Source: Devosia sp. (GTDB taxonomy: Bacteria; Pseudomonadota; Alphaproteobacteria; Rhizobiales; Devosiaceae). Taken from it: a stretch of 64,000 nt of DNA. A model generated the notes under the pieces. It did not search any database and was not told the DNA's origin. It saw only the letters and a list, made by a program, of their open reading frames with translations. The stretch covers positions 186,001 through 250,000 of the forward strand of contig NZ_JAGIAW010000014.1 of assembly GCF_017744655.1 (NCBI RefSeq), in the 5' to 3' direction. The position numbers were made by a program, and so were the translations under genes. Shown piece by piece: positions 46,990 to 56,373 of the stretch (positions are counted from its first letter, which is position 1; the number at the start of each line of letters is the position of its first letter).

Positions 46990-49389
46990 TCAGGCAATGA
47001 ATACGCCAACAGGACCGTCACCATCTCCGGCAACGCATTTACCAAAACCCGACGTGTCGCCGAGGCCCGCAGAATGCCACCGCGACAGATCGGCTAATAC
47101 TGTCAGCGTCACTCCAGAATGCCGACGCCGAAATCCAAGGCGAGCCTGGCCAAGGTCGATCGGCTCGTAGCTACCCTTGGAAAACAGCACTGGGTGGCTC
47201 TGGCGCAGTTCTAGGAGTTGCTGGGTCATCACCAGCTTGTCGTCCCGGCCCGCTTCGGGTTTGGTTAGTCGTCTCCAGAGAGCTGCAAAGTCGAGAGGCC
47301 GGCGATTGTCCGGATCAACGAAGCTCTGCTCCCAGTCTTCTGCCCCGCGATAAATGTCGGGCACACCGGGGAGCGTGAATTTCAACGCGACATGGATCAG
47401 CGTTTTGCGCCGACCGATCGCTTCATAGCGCGTGCGCACTGAATGAAAGCTGTCACGGAAGCCCTCGTCGGCAAGCATGCCGTCGATTAGTGTCTCGACC
47501 TTCTTCTCGTAGCTAAGAACATTGACCCCCCAATCGCTGCGTTGCCGCGCCTCGCGCAGGGATTTGGTCATCGCGCCCTTGAGCCGATCGGCAAAATCCT
47601 GGGTGATCCCAACAATCGGCCAACCGCCGAGGAGGAGTTGAAACAGCAGATAGAGATCGTTGGGATGAATATCTTCCGCCTTGCTGCCCAGAAGGGAACG
47701 CCAGGTGATAACCGCTTCCGCCCAATGACTGGGATCATCGGCGATGGCCGAAGTCAGCAACCGAATGTCCTCGCCTCTTTTGGTGTCGTGCGTTGACGTT
47801 CCAATCAGGCAATGCGGATGCCGATCCAATCGCCGGATGTTTCTGTCGTGAAAGCTGGCGATCGACTGATTGAACCGGTCGGGATGGGCGCCGACCTCAT
47901 TGAGCGAGACCAGGCGATTGTAGCGATAAAGAGATGTGTCCTCGACGCCCTTGGCCATCACTGGACCCGTATATTGCTGAAAGCGGCCGACAACCTCTGC
48001 GGCTTGATGCGCGTCGTAGCTGCTGTTCAGAGTGCCGAAGAGAAGTGCCGCTATAAAGTCGAAGGTCGCTGGCTGAATTTGCGGCTGCGCGCGGGCGGCT
48101 CGCGCCAGAGCAAGGGAGAGCTCCCGGCGATCCATCGACCCGGGAACGCCATCGTGGGCATAGACGCGATAAACATCGAGTTGCGCAATCAGCTCGCGCC
48201 AGACACGCTTCAAGGCGTGCTCGGTGAGATCAGCCGACGCAGCAACGGACCAGGCCAGGCGAGCCGTGCGGCTTGCCAGATTACCCAACTCCGCTGCAAG
48301 CTCATTGTCCATCACCCGCAACTTGCAGCGATAGGCCTCGGCATGCGGAGCCGGCACCGCCCCGACGAACCCCGTGTACGCTTCGGTCAGGGCCTGCTCC
48401 CCTTCGGCTCGGGTCAGCACTCGGGTCAGATCGGCGCCCACTTCATAGCCAGTCGTACCCTCGACCGGCCAGTCGCGGCGAATATATTCGTGCGGCGCGA
48501 GGATCTTTTCGACCGCGAGATAGATAGGCCGCGGCGATTTGCGCCGGAGCATTTTCAAGTAGCCCAGCGGATCAAGAAGACCATCGATATGGTCGATCCG
48601 CAGACCGTCCACCAAACCCTCCGCAATGAGGGAAAAGATCAGCGCGTGTGCATGATCGAATACCTCAGGGCGATCGATCTGGATGCCAGCCAGTTCGCTG
48701 TTGATGAAGAAGCGCCGATAGTTGATCTCGTCAGCGGCCGTTGCGAAATGGGCGAGACGCCAATGCTGGCGCGATATGAGTTCTCGCAGGGCTTCGGGCT
48801 CAGCATGCGCCGCCACGACGGCATCGACCTCGCCATAACGGTTGATGAGAGCAACGCCATCGTCAGTACGGATGGGCAGTTTCTCCTTGTCATAGGCCCA
48901 GACTGCAAACCCTTCTGCATCCGCCTTGAGGCAAATGTCGCCGTCGGCCAAGACCTCGGCAAAGGACTTGCCGAGAAAAGGCAAGAGCACTTTGCCGTCC
49001 ATGCCCGGGCGCGACGGATGCCAATCGATGTCGAACCAGTCAGCATATCGGCTGTCGGGGCCATGCCTCAGGACATCGAGCCATAGAGCATTACTCGCCC
49101 CGCCGATGCCCATGTGGTTGGGCACGAAGTCGAGAATGATGCCCATGCCCCGCGCCTCTAGCGCAGCGGCCAGGGCCCGGAAATCATCGCGAGTACCAAT
49201 CTCGGGGTTGATCCGGGCATGGTCAACTGTGTCATACCCGTGCGTACTACCCGGCTGCGCCATGAGAATGGGCGAAAGATAGGCGTGGCTGACACCCAGT
49301 TCGTCGAGATAGGGCACCAGCCCCTTGGCATCGGAGAGGCTGAAATCCTTGTTGAGCTGCAGACGATAGGTAGCGCGAGGCGGCTTCAC
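46990..49389 (-). CDS. treY: Malto-oligosyltrehalose synthase
   Basis: A 799-residue GH13 enzyme that turns the reducing end of a maltodextrin into a trehalosyl unit. The N-terminus ATYRLQLNKDFSLSDAKGLVPYLDELGVSHAYLSPI is typical. Catalytic regions are LDFVPNHMG, GLRIDHIDGLLDP (nucleophile aspartate), YLAVEKIL (acid/base glutamate) and STHDTKRGEDIR. It is slightly shorter than many TreY proteins. It overlaps the end of treZ by 4 nt and is the downstream partner: TreZ then releases trehalose. No treX debranching gene is in the window. Confidence 0.93.
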   Translation of the reverse strand: MKPPRATYRLQLNKDFSLSDAKGLVPYLDELGVSHAYLSPILMAQPGSTHGYDTVDHARINPEIGTRDDFRALAAALEARGMGIILDFVPNHMGIGGASNALWLDVLRHGPDSRYADWFDIDWHPSRPGMDGKVLLPFLGKSFAEVLADGDICLKADAEGFAVWAYDKEKLPIRTDDGVALINRYGEVDAVVAAHAEPEALRELISRQHWRLAHFATAADEINYRRFFINSELAGIQIDRPEVFDHAHALIFSLIAEGLVDGLRIDHIDGLLDPLGYLKMLRRKSPRPIYLAVEKILAPHEYIRRDWPVEGTTGYEVGADLTRVLTRAEGEQALTEAYTGFVGAVPAPHAEAYRCKLRVMDNELAAELGNLASRTARLAWSVAASADLTEHALKRVWRELIAQLDVYRVYAHDGVPGSMDRRELSLALARAARAQPQIQPATFDFIAALLFGTLNSSYDAHQAAEVVGRFQQYTGPVMAKGVEDTSLYRYNRLVSLNEVGAHPDRFNQSIASFHDRNIRRLDRHPHCLIGTSTHDTKRGEDIRLLTSAIADDPSHWAEAVITWRSLLGSKAEDIHPNDLYLLFQLLLGGWPIVGITQDFADRLKGAMTKSLREARQRSDWGVNVLSYEKKVETLIDGMLADEGFRDSFHSVRTRYEAIGRRKTLIHVALKFTLPGVPDIYRGAEDWEQSFVDPDNRRPLDFAALWRRLTKPEAGRDDKLVMTQQLLELRQSHPVLFSKGSYEPIDLGQARLGFRRRHSGVTLTVLADLSRWHSAGLGDTSGFGKCVAGDGDGPVGVFIA

Positions 49390-51236
49390 TTGCGCGCCTC
49401 GCTGCGCAGCATCAGGGTGCAGTCGCTGGGCAGGATCCAGAAATGTTCGGGGTCGACCGGTCGGCGCCCCGCACCATCATAATCGGGATGCTCGCTGCTC
49501 CAGGTCAGCGACCAAACGCTCCCATCCGGCGGCGCTAATAGCGGTTCCGCGGTGACCGCCATGGGTAGGTCGCGACCGAGGTTGAAAAGGATGAGCCGGT
49601 GCCCCGCCGGGTCCGGCGTCATATAGCGCAGCAGCAGGGCGCCATCTCCGAGCACTGCCCCGTCGATCCGCCGCTCAGTCTCCTGCGAAAAAATCGGGTC
49701 TGTCCGGCGTAGCTTCAGCAGGTCACGATGGAGCGCAAGTAGCCCCTGATGCCGTTCCGCCTCGGCCCAATCGAGCTTGCTCTGCGCGAAGGTGGCCGGG
49801 TCCGCCGGATCGGCCAACCGCTCCAGCATGGCGGGATCAGCAACACCTGGGAAATTCTTCAAAGACGTCCTTCGTCCTGCGACCACCGCCTTGCCATGCT
49901 CACCCTCAATGCCAAAGAAATAATAGAATGGCCGGGTCGAGCCGAATTCCTGTCCTTGGAAAAGGCAAGGCGTCTGGGGGCCCAGCAGCAGTATGCCTGT
50001 GATAGCCCGCAGACGCGCCGGACTGAGCAGCGAACTCAACCGAAGACCACGCGGCGAATTGGCGACCTGATCGTGGTTTTCAAGGAAATGGACGAAATGC
50101 CGGGGCGGCGTCTCGAGATTATAGGTCCCATAGGCCTTGTCACGGGCATCCGAGCGCTGGCCCTGGTAGAGAAAACCATATTTCAGCGCCGAGACCAGTT
50201 CCTGCGGTGTGCCGCGATAATCGCGATAGTAGAAATCGTCGTGCCCGGTGGTGGCGACCCGCAGCGTGTGCTGAAAATCATCGCTATACATCGCATCGAC
50301 GCCGAAGCCGCCGATATCAGGGCTTTCGATCATCCGCCGTTCCTGCGGCTGGTTCTCGACCACGACATAGGCCGAGCGGGGCTTGGCGGCCTCTCTCACC
50401 GCTTCCGTCAATTCGGCGAGGATATGTCGCTCACTGCTGTCGAACATGGCCTGCACCGCATCGATCCGCAGCCCATCGAGATGAAAATCCCTGATCCAGT
50501 AGACGGCATTGTCGATGATGAAATCCCGCACAGCTCGCGCACCTTCACCATCAAAGTTAAAACTGGCGCCCCATTCGTTCTCGCAGCGGCTGGTGAAGTA
50601 GTAGTCTGAATATGCCCTGTAATGGTCCCCAAGCCCCACGTGATTGTAGACGACGTCGAGAATGACCCCCACGCCGACACTATGCGCCGCATCGATGAAA
50701 GCACGCATCTCGTCGATCGTTCCGTAAGGAGCAAAGGGCGCAAAAGGCAGCGTCGTGTCGTAGCCCCAGCCGAAAGCGCCGCTAAAGGTACCTACCGGCA
50801 TGAGCTGAATAACTGTGATGCCAAGGTTCTTTAAGTGTTCGAGCTTGGTCGCTGCCGCGAGCCAGGTCCCCTCATTTGTAAACGTACCGATGTGAAGCTC
50901 ATAGATCACTTGGTCACCGTTCGACACGCCAGCCCAATAGCGGTCAGTCCAGGCAAAACTGCTCGAAACGACCACTGATGGCCCGTCATTGCCGTCCGGC
51001 TGGAAGCGAGACGCCAAGTCCGGCACGGGATCTCCACCATCCAATCGGAAGGTGTAGCGCGCTCCGTTGCCAACACCACCTATAAGGCTACCAAAGTAGC
51101 CATCCCCTAAGTCGTCCAGTTTGAGCAGGCCCTTCCCCTCGATCTCGACTTCGGCGCGAGCCCGGCCCAGGGCCCAAAGAAGAAAATGGGTTCCCTGCTC
51201 ATTGGGAATTGCCCCGAAATTTCTACGAAGTGACAT
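49386..51236 (-). CDS. treZ: Malto-oligosyltrehalose trehalohydrolase
   Basis: A 616-residue GH13 enzyme that releases trehalose from the product of TreY. The ATG at 51236 starts MSLRRNFGAIPNEQGTHFLLW, the usual N-terminal beta domain; the frame is open a further 99 codons upstream, but without coding character. Catalytic regions are VILDVVYNHVG, GLRIDAVQAMFD, VVENQPQERRM and FLENHDQVAN; a C-terminal beta domain follows. No signal peptide. It heads a two-gene treZ-treY operon. Trehalose made this way from storage glucan would protect against osmotic or drying stress. Confidence 0.92.
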   Translation of the reverse strand: MSLRRNFGAIPNEQGTHFLLWALGRARAEVEIEGKGLLKLDDLGDGYFGSLIGGVGNGARYTFRLDGGDPVPDLASRFQPDGNDGPSVVVSSSFAWTDRYWAGVSNGDQVIYELHIGTFTNEGTWLAAATKLEHLKNLGITVIQLMPVGTFSGAFGWGYDTTLPFAPFAPYGTIDEMRAFIDAAHSVGVGVILDVVYNHVGLGDHYRAYSDYYFTSRCENEWGASFNFDGEGARAVRDFIIDNAVYWIRDFHLDGLRIDAVQAMFDSSERHILAELTEAVREAAKPRSAYVVVENQPQERRMIESPDIGGFGVDAMYSDDFQHTLRVATTGHDDFYYRDYRGTPQELVSALKYGFLYQGQRSDARDKAYGTYNLETPPRHFVHFLENHDQVANSPRGLRLSSLLSPARLRAITGILLLGPQTPCLFQGQEFGSTRPFYYFFGIEGEHGKAVVAGRRTSLKNFPGVADPAMLERLADPADPATFAQSKLDWAEAERHQGLLALHRDLLKLRRTDPIFSQETERRIDGAVLGDGALLLRYMTPDPAGHRLILFNLGRDLPMAVTAEPLLAPPDGSVWSLTWSSEHPDYDGAGRRPVDPEHFWILPSDCTLMLRSEARK

Positions 51237-51517
51237 GGAAAAGCTCGGGCGTACGGACAGAGGGCAAACGGCGGTGGCGGCCTGGGGTTCCTGTGCTGCC
51301 AACTGATTACGTCTCCCCGCCTCGCTCGTCCTTGTGAGGAGAACAAGGATCAAACTCCTATGTTTTGCCGTAGTGAGGCATGAACGGAGACTAATATCGG
51401 CGAGATGTATGACTACATCGGGATGCTCTACAACCCGACCCCAAGCACGTCCGCAATGGAATGCTATTGCCGGTCGAGTTCGAAAAACGATACCAAATCT
51501 AATCCCGAAGGGGCCTA

Positions 51518-52195
51518 TCAGAGGTCGCGCCAAACCTGCAGTGCTTGGGCCATGCTTCTGGGTGTCTCACCGGTAACGATCGCCCCCAGAAGTGGAGCCG
51601 CAAGTCCTACGGCCTTAAGCCGAAGGCCATCTTGTGGTGTGAGCTTAAGCTGGCTGGGAACGATCACCGGAACATCGACCGCTGCAGCGATCTCGGCATA
51701 GCGGGCGAGGTCGGCATCGGTCATCGACGTGCGATAGCGCCCGAATTCCATAATCGAGGCCTCGACGATGCAGCCGGGAACGGCCGCAATCTCGGCTATG
51801 TCGTCGGGCGTACTGGTCGAGGAGAGGGCCGGCATGGGGCGCAGGCGTGACTGCAGCAGGTGGGGCTGCATGTGGTCGATATAGACGTTGAAGCCTTCGA
51901 AGCCGAGATCGGCGAGGGCGTCCATCTCTTGGGCTGTGGGTACGGTTTCCTGGCCGGCCATGACGAGCAGCGGGCAGCCGAGTTTGGCGAGCTCTTCGAA
52001 GAAGGGGCGTTCTTGCTCGAAAGTGCCGAATGTTGTGCCGGTGGCGCGGTGGTAGGCGTTGAGATGAGTCTTGAGGGCGAAGGCGCCGCCGTCGAGGGCG
52101 GCCTTGGCGAGGTCGAGGTCGTGGCGGGCGAGGGAGACGATGACCGGAAATTCGCCGGAGGTCAGGGCGGTGTAGAGTTTGGTCGGGCGGTACAT
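51518..52195 (-). CDS. TIM-barrel protein of unknown function in a sugar operon
   Basis: A 225-residue protein whose alternating strands and helices (PVIVSLARHDLDLAKAALDGGAFALKTHLNA, GCPLLVMAGQ, FNVYIDHMQPHLLQ, CIVEASIMEFGRYR, VPVIVPSQLKLTPQDG and LLGAIVTGETP near the end) suggest a (beta/alpha)8 barrel with a phosphate-type loop at the C-terminus. I cannot name the family with confidence; aldolase-, epimerase- or NanE-like enzymes are possible. The gene starts on the last base of the stop codon of the upstream ATPase gene, so it belongs to the LacI-FAD-ABC operon and probably acts on the imported sugar or its oxidised product. Confidence 0.6.
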   Translation of the reverse strand: MYRPTKLYTALTSGEFPVIVSLARHDLDLAKAALDGGAFALKTHLNAYHRATGTTFGTFEQERPFFEELAKLGCPLLVMAGQETVPTAQEMDALADLGFEGFNVYIDHMQPHLLQSRLRPMPALSSTSTPDDIAEIAAVPGCIVEASIMEFGRYRTSMTDADLARYAEIAAAVDVPVIVPSQLKLTPQDGLRLKAVGLAAPLLGAIVTGETPRSMAQALQVWRDL

Positions 52196-53238
52196 CAGTC
52201 GATCCGGGTGCCGGTGGCGTCGAAGAGGTGGATGGCGTTGGCGTCGGGGCGGATGCGGATGGTCGTTCCCGGCTGGGCTTTGATGCGTTCGCGGAAGACG
52301 GCGCTGATGGACTGCTCGCCGAGGGACAGGGAAACCTGGGTTTCCGAACCCATGGGCTCGACGAGTTTGACCACGGCCTCGACGCCGTCGTCGGCCAGCA
52401 TCAGGTGTTCGGGTCGGACACCGTAGGTTGCCTTGCCGGATGTCGGCGCATTGGCCGGGAGCGGCAGGGTGATGTTGCCGGCCTTGAAGCCTGCAGGGGT
52501 CAATTCGCCTTCGATGAAGTTCATGGAGGGGGAGCCGATGAATCCGGCGACGAAGAGGTTTGCCGGGCGATCGTAGAGGTCGAGCGGAGCGCCGACCTGT
52601 TCCACCTTGCCGCCATTCATCACGACGATGCGGTCGGCCATAGTCATGGCTTCGACCTGGTCATGGGTGACGTAGACGGTGGTGACGCCGAGGCGCTGGT
52701 GGAGGCCCTTGATCTCGCCGCGCATGACGACGCGGAGTTTTGCGTCGAGGTTGGACAGAGGTTCGTCGAAGAGGAAGACCTGCGGGTTGCGGACGATGGC
52801 GCGGCCCATGGCGACGCGCTGGCGCTGGCCGCCGGAGAGCTGGCGGGGATAGCGATCGAGGAGATGGGTGAGGCCGAGAATGCCGGCGGCCCATTGGACG
52901 CGCTCGGCGATTTCGGCTTTCGAGCCACCGCGGTGTTCGAGCGAGAAGCCCATGTTTGTGGCGACGGTCATGTGCGGATAGAGCGCGTAGTTCTGGAAGA
53001 CCATGGCGATGTCGCGGTCTTTGGGCTCGAGGTCATTGACCACGCGGCCACCGATCTCGATGGCGCCGCCGGTGATGGTTTCGAGGCCGGCGATCATGCG
53101 CAGCAGGGTGGACTTGCCGCAGCCGGAGGGGCCGACGAGGACGACGAACTCGCCATCGGTAATGTCGATGTCGATGCCATGCAGCACGGATGTGGCGCCA
53201 TAGCTCTTGGTGACGGATTTGAGGGTAACGGGAGCCAT
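52195..53238 (-). CDS. Sugar ABC importer ATPase, MalK/UgpC type, third sugar system
   Basis: A 347-residue ATPase with Walker [21 protein letters not shown]-loop [13 protein letters not shown], signature [15 protein letters not shown], Walker [13 protein letters not shown] and switch VTHDQVEAM. The C-terminal TOBE domain begins near residue 240 ([18 protein letters not shown]) and ends HLFDATGTRID. It lies 4 nt after the MalG-type permease gene and directly before the TIM-barrel gene. Confidence 0.92.
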   Translation of the reverse strand: MAPVTLKSVTKSYGATSVLHGIDIDITDGEFVVLVGPSGCGKSTLLRMIAGLETITGGAIEIGGRVVNDLEPKDRDIAMVFQNYALYPHMTVATNMGFSLEHRGGSKAEIAERVQWAAGILGLTHLLDRYPRQLSGGQRQRVAMGRAIVRNPQVFLFDEPLSNLDAKLRVVMRGEIKGLHQRLGVTTVYVTHDQVEAMTMADRIVVMNGGKVEQVGAPLDLYDRPANLFVAGFIGSPSMNFIEGELTPAGFKAGNITLPLPANAPTSGKATYGVRPEHLMLADDGVEAVVKLVEPMGSETQVSLSLGEQSISAVFRERIKAQPGTTIRIRPDANAIHLFDATGTRID

Positions 53239-53242
53239 GGGG

Positions 53243-54085
53243 TCAGCCTTTCAGCCCGGTATGGGCGAGCCCTTCGACGAACTGCTTCTGCGCCACGATG
53301 AAGACCAGCAAGACGGGGATGGCGGTCATGGTGGCAGCGGCGAGCTGGATGTTCCACATGGCCCCGCCATAGGCGTCGGTGAACTGGGTCAGGGCCTGGG
53401 GCAGAGTGAACATCTGGGTCGAAGAGAGGAATACGATGGGTTCGAGATAGAGGTTCCACGAGTGGAGGAAGGTGAAGATCGCCACGGCGCCGAGGGCGGG
53501 TTTTGCGAGCGGCAGGGCGATGGTCCAGAAGATCTTGAAGCGGCCGAGGCCATCGACGCGGGCTGCTTCTTCCAGCTCGTTGGGGAGCGCGATGAAGAAC
53601 TGGCGCATGACGAAGGTGGCGAAAACCGAGGGCGCGCCGAAGATGGGCACGAGGATCAGCGGCCAATGGGTGTTGATCATGCCCCAGCCGAGGAAGATCT
53701 GGAACAGCGGCACGATGGTGACTTCGGAGGGGATCAGAAGGCCGAGCAGCACGACCATGAAGATGGCATTGCTGAACGGGAATTTTATGCGCGCGAAGGC
53801 GTAGCCGGCCATGGAGGAGATGACCATGGTGCCGACGGTGACCAGGGCGGCGATATAGGCCGAGTTCCAATACTGCCGGGCGAATGGCTGCAGCTCGAAG
53901 ACCTGGGCATAGGTCGAAAAATCGAAGCGGCGCGGCCAGAGGTCGGGCGGGAAGGCGAAGATGTCGCTGATCGGTTTGACCGACGAGGTGATCATCCACC
54001 AGGTGGGGAAGACGAAGGGGATGAGCAGGATGCACATCAGCCCGTAGAGGGCAGTCTTCATGCGGGGGCTGAGATCAGTTTTCAT
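53243..54085 (-). CDS. Sugar ABC importer, MalG-type permease, third sugar system
   Basis: A 280-residue permease with six helices. N-terminal helix YGLMCILLIPFVFPTWWMITSSVKP, the EAA loop ELEEAARVDGLGRFKIFWTIALPLAKPALG and the C-terminal tail FVEGLAHTGLKG are typical for MalG-type subunits. A long open frame in another register over the same stretch (53094-54035) is proline/arginine-rich and not a gene. It overlaps the MalF-type gene by 11 nt. Confidence 0.9.
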   Translation of the reverse strand: MKTDLSPRMKTALYGLMCILLIPFVFPTWWMITSSVKPISDIFAFPPDLWPRRFDFSTYAQVFELQPFARQYWNSAYIAALVTVGTMVISSMAGYAFARIKFPFSNAIFMVVLLGLLIPSEVTIVPLFQIFLGWGMINTHWPLILVPIFGAPSVFATFVMRQFFIALPNELEEAARVDGLGRFKIFWTIALPLAKPALGAVAIFTFLHSWNLYLEPIVFLSSTQMFTLPQALTQFTDAYGGAMWNIQLAAATMTAIPVLLVFIVAQKQFVEGLAHTGLKG

Positions 54086-54992
54086 AGAAGACGATCCGCT
54101 TGCGGAGCTGCCACTGAACGAAGGTCAGGACCGCGACGATGACGAAGAGCAGGATCGACAGGGTCGAGCCATAGCCGAAGAAGTGGAACTGGAAGGCCTG
54201 CTGATAGAGGTAGTAGACCAGAACCGTAGTGGTCATGCCTGGGCCGCCCTGGGTGAGAACGGCGATCTGGGCGAAGACCTGGAGGGAGCCGACGATGGTG
54301 ATGATCGAGGTGAGGAGGATCGTGGGCGAGATCATTGGCAGGGTGATGCGGCGGAATTGCTTGAAACCGCTGGCGCCATCGACCCGCGCGGCCTCGTAGA
54401 GTTCCTTGGGCACGCCCTGAAGGGCGGCGAGGAACAGGATCATGTTGAGGCCCACATTCTTGAAGACCTGCACGACGACAACGGAAATCATGGCCGTGGT
54501 GGGGGTGCGGAGCCAGTTGGGGCCTTCGATTCCGAGCATGGCCAGCATGCCGTTGATGCCGCCATTGTTCTGGAGGAGGAAGCTCCAGACGATGGTCCAG
54601 GCGACGAGGGAAACGACAACAGGCGAGAAGAACAGGGTGCGGAAGACCACCATGCCTTTGAGCTTCTGGTCGAGGAGGACGGCGAGAAGCAGAGCCAGCG
54701 ACATATTGAGGATGACGAGGCCGGCCGAGAAGATGGCGGATGCGATGAGCACCTGCGGCAGGTTCGGGTCGGCTAGCAGCATCTGGTAATTGGCGGCGCC
54801 GACGAAGTTGAAGCTCGCGGCCAGCACGTTCCATTCGTGGAGGGAATACCAGAAGACGAGGCCGAGCGGCACGAGCACGAAGGTGATGATGCCGATGAGC
54901 TGGGGCGCGATGAAGATATAGCCTGCCGCCGCGTCGCGCCGGGCGATGGTCCAGAAGGGCGGCTTGTGCGGCGCTTGTGTGGGCTGAGACAT
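54075..54992 (-). CDS. Sugar ABC importer, MalF-type permease, third sugar system
   Basis: A 305-residue permease. The ATG at 54992 gives MSQPTQAPHKPPFWTIARRDAAAGY, with CAGGAA upstream; the frame is open to 55058 but that part contains the hairpin and looks non-coding. Helix one is YIFIAPQLIGIITFVLVPLGLVFWYSL, the EAA loop ELYEAARVDGASGFKQFRRITLPMISPTIL. It forms the channel with the MalG-type permease. Confidence 0.9.
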   Translation of the reverse strand: MSQPTQAPHKPPFWTIARRDAAAGYIFIAPQLIGIITFVLVPLGLVFWYSLHEWNVLAASFNFVGAANYQMLLADPNLPQVLIASAIFSAGLVILNMSLALLLAVLLDQKLKGMVVFRTLFFSPVVVSLVAWTIVWSFLLQNNGGINGMLAMLGIEGPNWLRTPTTAMISVVVVQVFKNVGLNMILFLAALQGVPKELYEAARVDGASGFKQFRRITLPMISPTILLTSIITIVGSLQVFAQIAVLTQGGPGMTTTVLVYYLYQQAFQFHFFGYGSTLSILLFVIVAVLTFVQWQLRKRIVFYEN

Positions 54993-55039
54993 GGAGGTTC
55001 CTGCGGCGGCGGCCTGGTGCCGCGCGGTAGTGGGAGGAA

Positions 55040-55056
55040 GGGGCGGTGGCCGCCCC
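55040..55056 (-). other. Intra-operon hairpin after the third sugar-binding-protein gene
   Basis: GGGGCGG and CCGCCCC form a perfect 7-bp GC-only stem around a TGG loop, 20 nt after the stop of the binding-protein gene and before the MalF-type gene. No T-run follows. Confidence 0.6.
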
Positions 55057-55076
55057 ATCCCAAGGTCAGCTAGAGA

Positions 55077-56345
55077 TCAGCGTGCCAGCAGCGGGCTGAC
55101 GCTGGAACACACGTTTGCGAGCACGGCGGCGACGTCGGCTTCCGGGACCCAGAGGGAGTCGAGGCCAGCGCGGATGGTCTGCTGGATCTGGGCGAAATTG
55201 GTGTGGCCCGGCAGAACGGTGCCGTTGGCGATGCCTGATATCACGACGTTTTCGATCTGCTCGGGAGAGAGCAGCGGGTTGGTCGAGGCGAGGGTTTCGG
55301 CATTGAGGAGGCTGGCGCGGGCCGGCGGGAAGAATTGGGCCAGCTTCTTGGAATTTTCGGCATTGGTCATGTAGCCGAGGAATTCGACGGCGACGTCCTT
55401 GTTGGCCCCCTTGGCGAAGGCGCCGACACCGGCTTGGCCGACGACGGAATACTCACCGGCAGGGCCGGCCGGAAGCGGCACGAGGTCCCAATCGAAGGGA
55501 TTTTCCTTGGGCAGCAGCGAGGCACGGCTAATCTGGGTGATGGTCATGCCGGTTTCGCCAGCGAAGAAGTCGATGTCTTCGCCCGGGCCGGGCATGGCCT
55601 TGTCGGTGAAGATGGCCTTGTGGATAGCGGTCAGCGCATCGACCATGGCCGGCTCGGTGAAGGTGCAGGTCTTGCCATCCGCGCTCCAGGGGGCGGCGCC
55701 CCAGCCGTTCCAAATGGAGGCGAGGTTCTGCCAGGTCTGGAACTTGAAGTCGCGGACGACGAGGCCGGTTTTGCCGGACTGACCGACCGTGGCGGCCGAA
55801 GCGAAGGCATTGTCCCAGGTCCATTCGCCGGCGGCGATCAGTTCGGCCGGGGTTTTGGCGCCTGCGGCCTTCAGCACGTCGTTGTTCGCGAAAATGGCGA
55901 AGGGCGAGGTCGAGAAGGGATAGGCGTAGAGCTGGCCGTCCTTGGTCCAGAGGGCGGTGGCCTTTTCCGAGACGTCGGCGAGATCGTAGCCTTCGGTTGC
56001 GGCAAAGGCGTCGGTCAGCGGGGCAAGGGCGCCGGAATTGACGAAGTCGGCGGCGGTGGTTTCGAGAATCCAGGCCAGATCAGGCGGGTTGCCGCCGGCG
56101 ATCTGAGTGGTCAGGGTCGTGGTGTAGCTGTCGAAGGGCAGAGGTTCGAAGGTCACCGAGACATTGGGGTGGGTAGCTTTAAAACCCTCTGCGATCTCGT
56201 TGAACATGGCGAGATGGGCTTCGTTGGCGCTCCAGATGGTCATGCGTAGATTGACCGCGTCCTGGGCCCAGGCCGTGCCGGCGGCGGCAAGGCCCAGAAT
56301 GATGCCGGCCGTTGCGGCCGTGGTTTTCAGCAGATGTTTCGTCAT
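55077..56345 (-). CDS. Sugar ABC importer, periplasmic binding protein, third sugar system
   Basis: A 422-residue family-1 solute-binding protein. The ATG at 56345 follows GGAGGAAAC; longer readings to 56564 run into the oxidoreductase gene. Signal peptide MTKHLLKTTAATAGIILGLA, cleaved after GTAWAQ. Fold marks are LRMTIWSANEAHLAMFNEIAEGFKATHP, IAGGNPPDLAWI, and FAKGANKDVAVEFLGYMTNAENSKKLAQFF. It lies 28 nt after the FAD oxidoreductase gene. Ligand unknown. Confidence 0.9.
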   Translation of the reverse strand: MTKHLLKTTAATAGIILGLAAAGTAWAQDAVNLRMTIWSANEAHLAMFNEIAEGFKATHPNVSVTFEPLPFDSYTTTLTTQIAGGNPPDLAWILETTAADFVNSGALAPLTDAFAATEGYDLADVSEKATALWTKDGQLYAYPFSTSPFAIFANNDVLKAAGAKTPAELIAAGEWTWDNAFASAATVGQSGKTGLVVRDFKFQTWQNLASIWNGWGAAPWSADGKTCTFTEPAMVDALTAIHKAIFTDKAMPGPGEDIDFFAGETGMTITQISRASLLPKENPFDWDLVPLPAGPAGEYSVVGQAGVGAFAKGANKDVAVEFLGYMTNAENSKKLAQFFPPARASLLNAETLASTNPLLSPEQIENVVISGIANGTVLPGHTNFAQIQQTIRAGLDSLWVPEADVAAVLANVCSSVSPLLAR

Positions 56346-56373
56346 TGTTTCCTCCCTGGATGACATGAGTTGG

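Noticed and set aside
53094-54035. Minus-strand 313-codon open frame overlapping the MalG-type permease gene
   Set aside because: Composition is histidine-, arginine- and proline-rich without family motifs, and the other register encodes a textbook permease.
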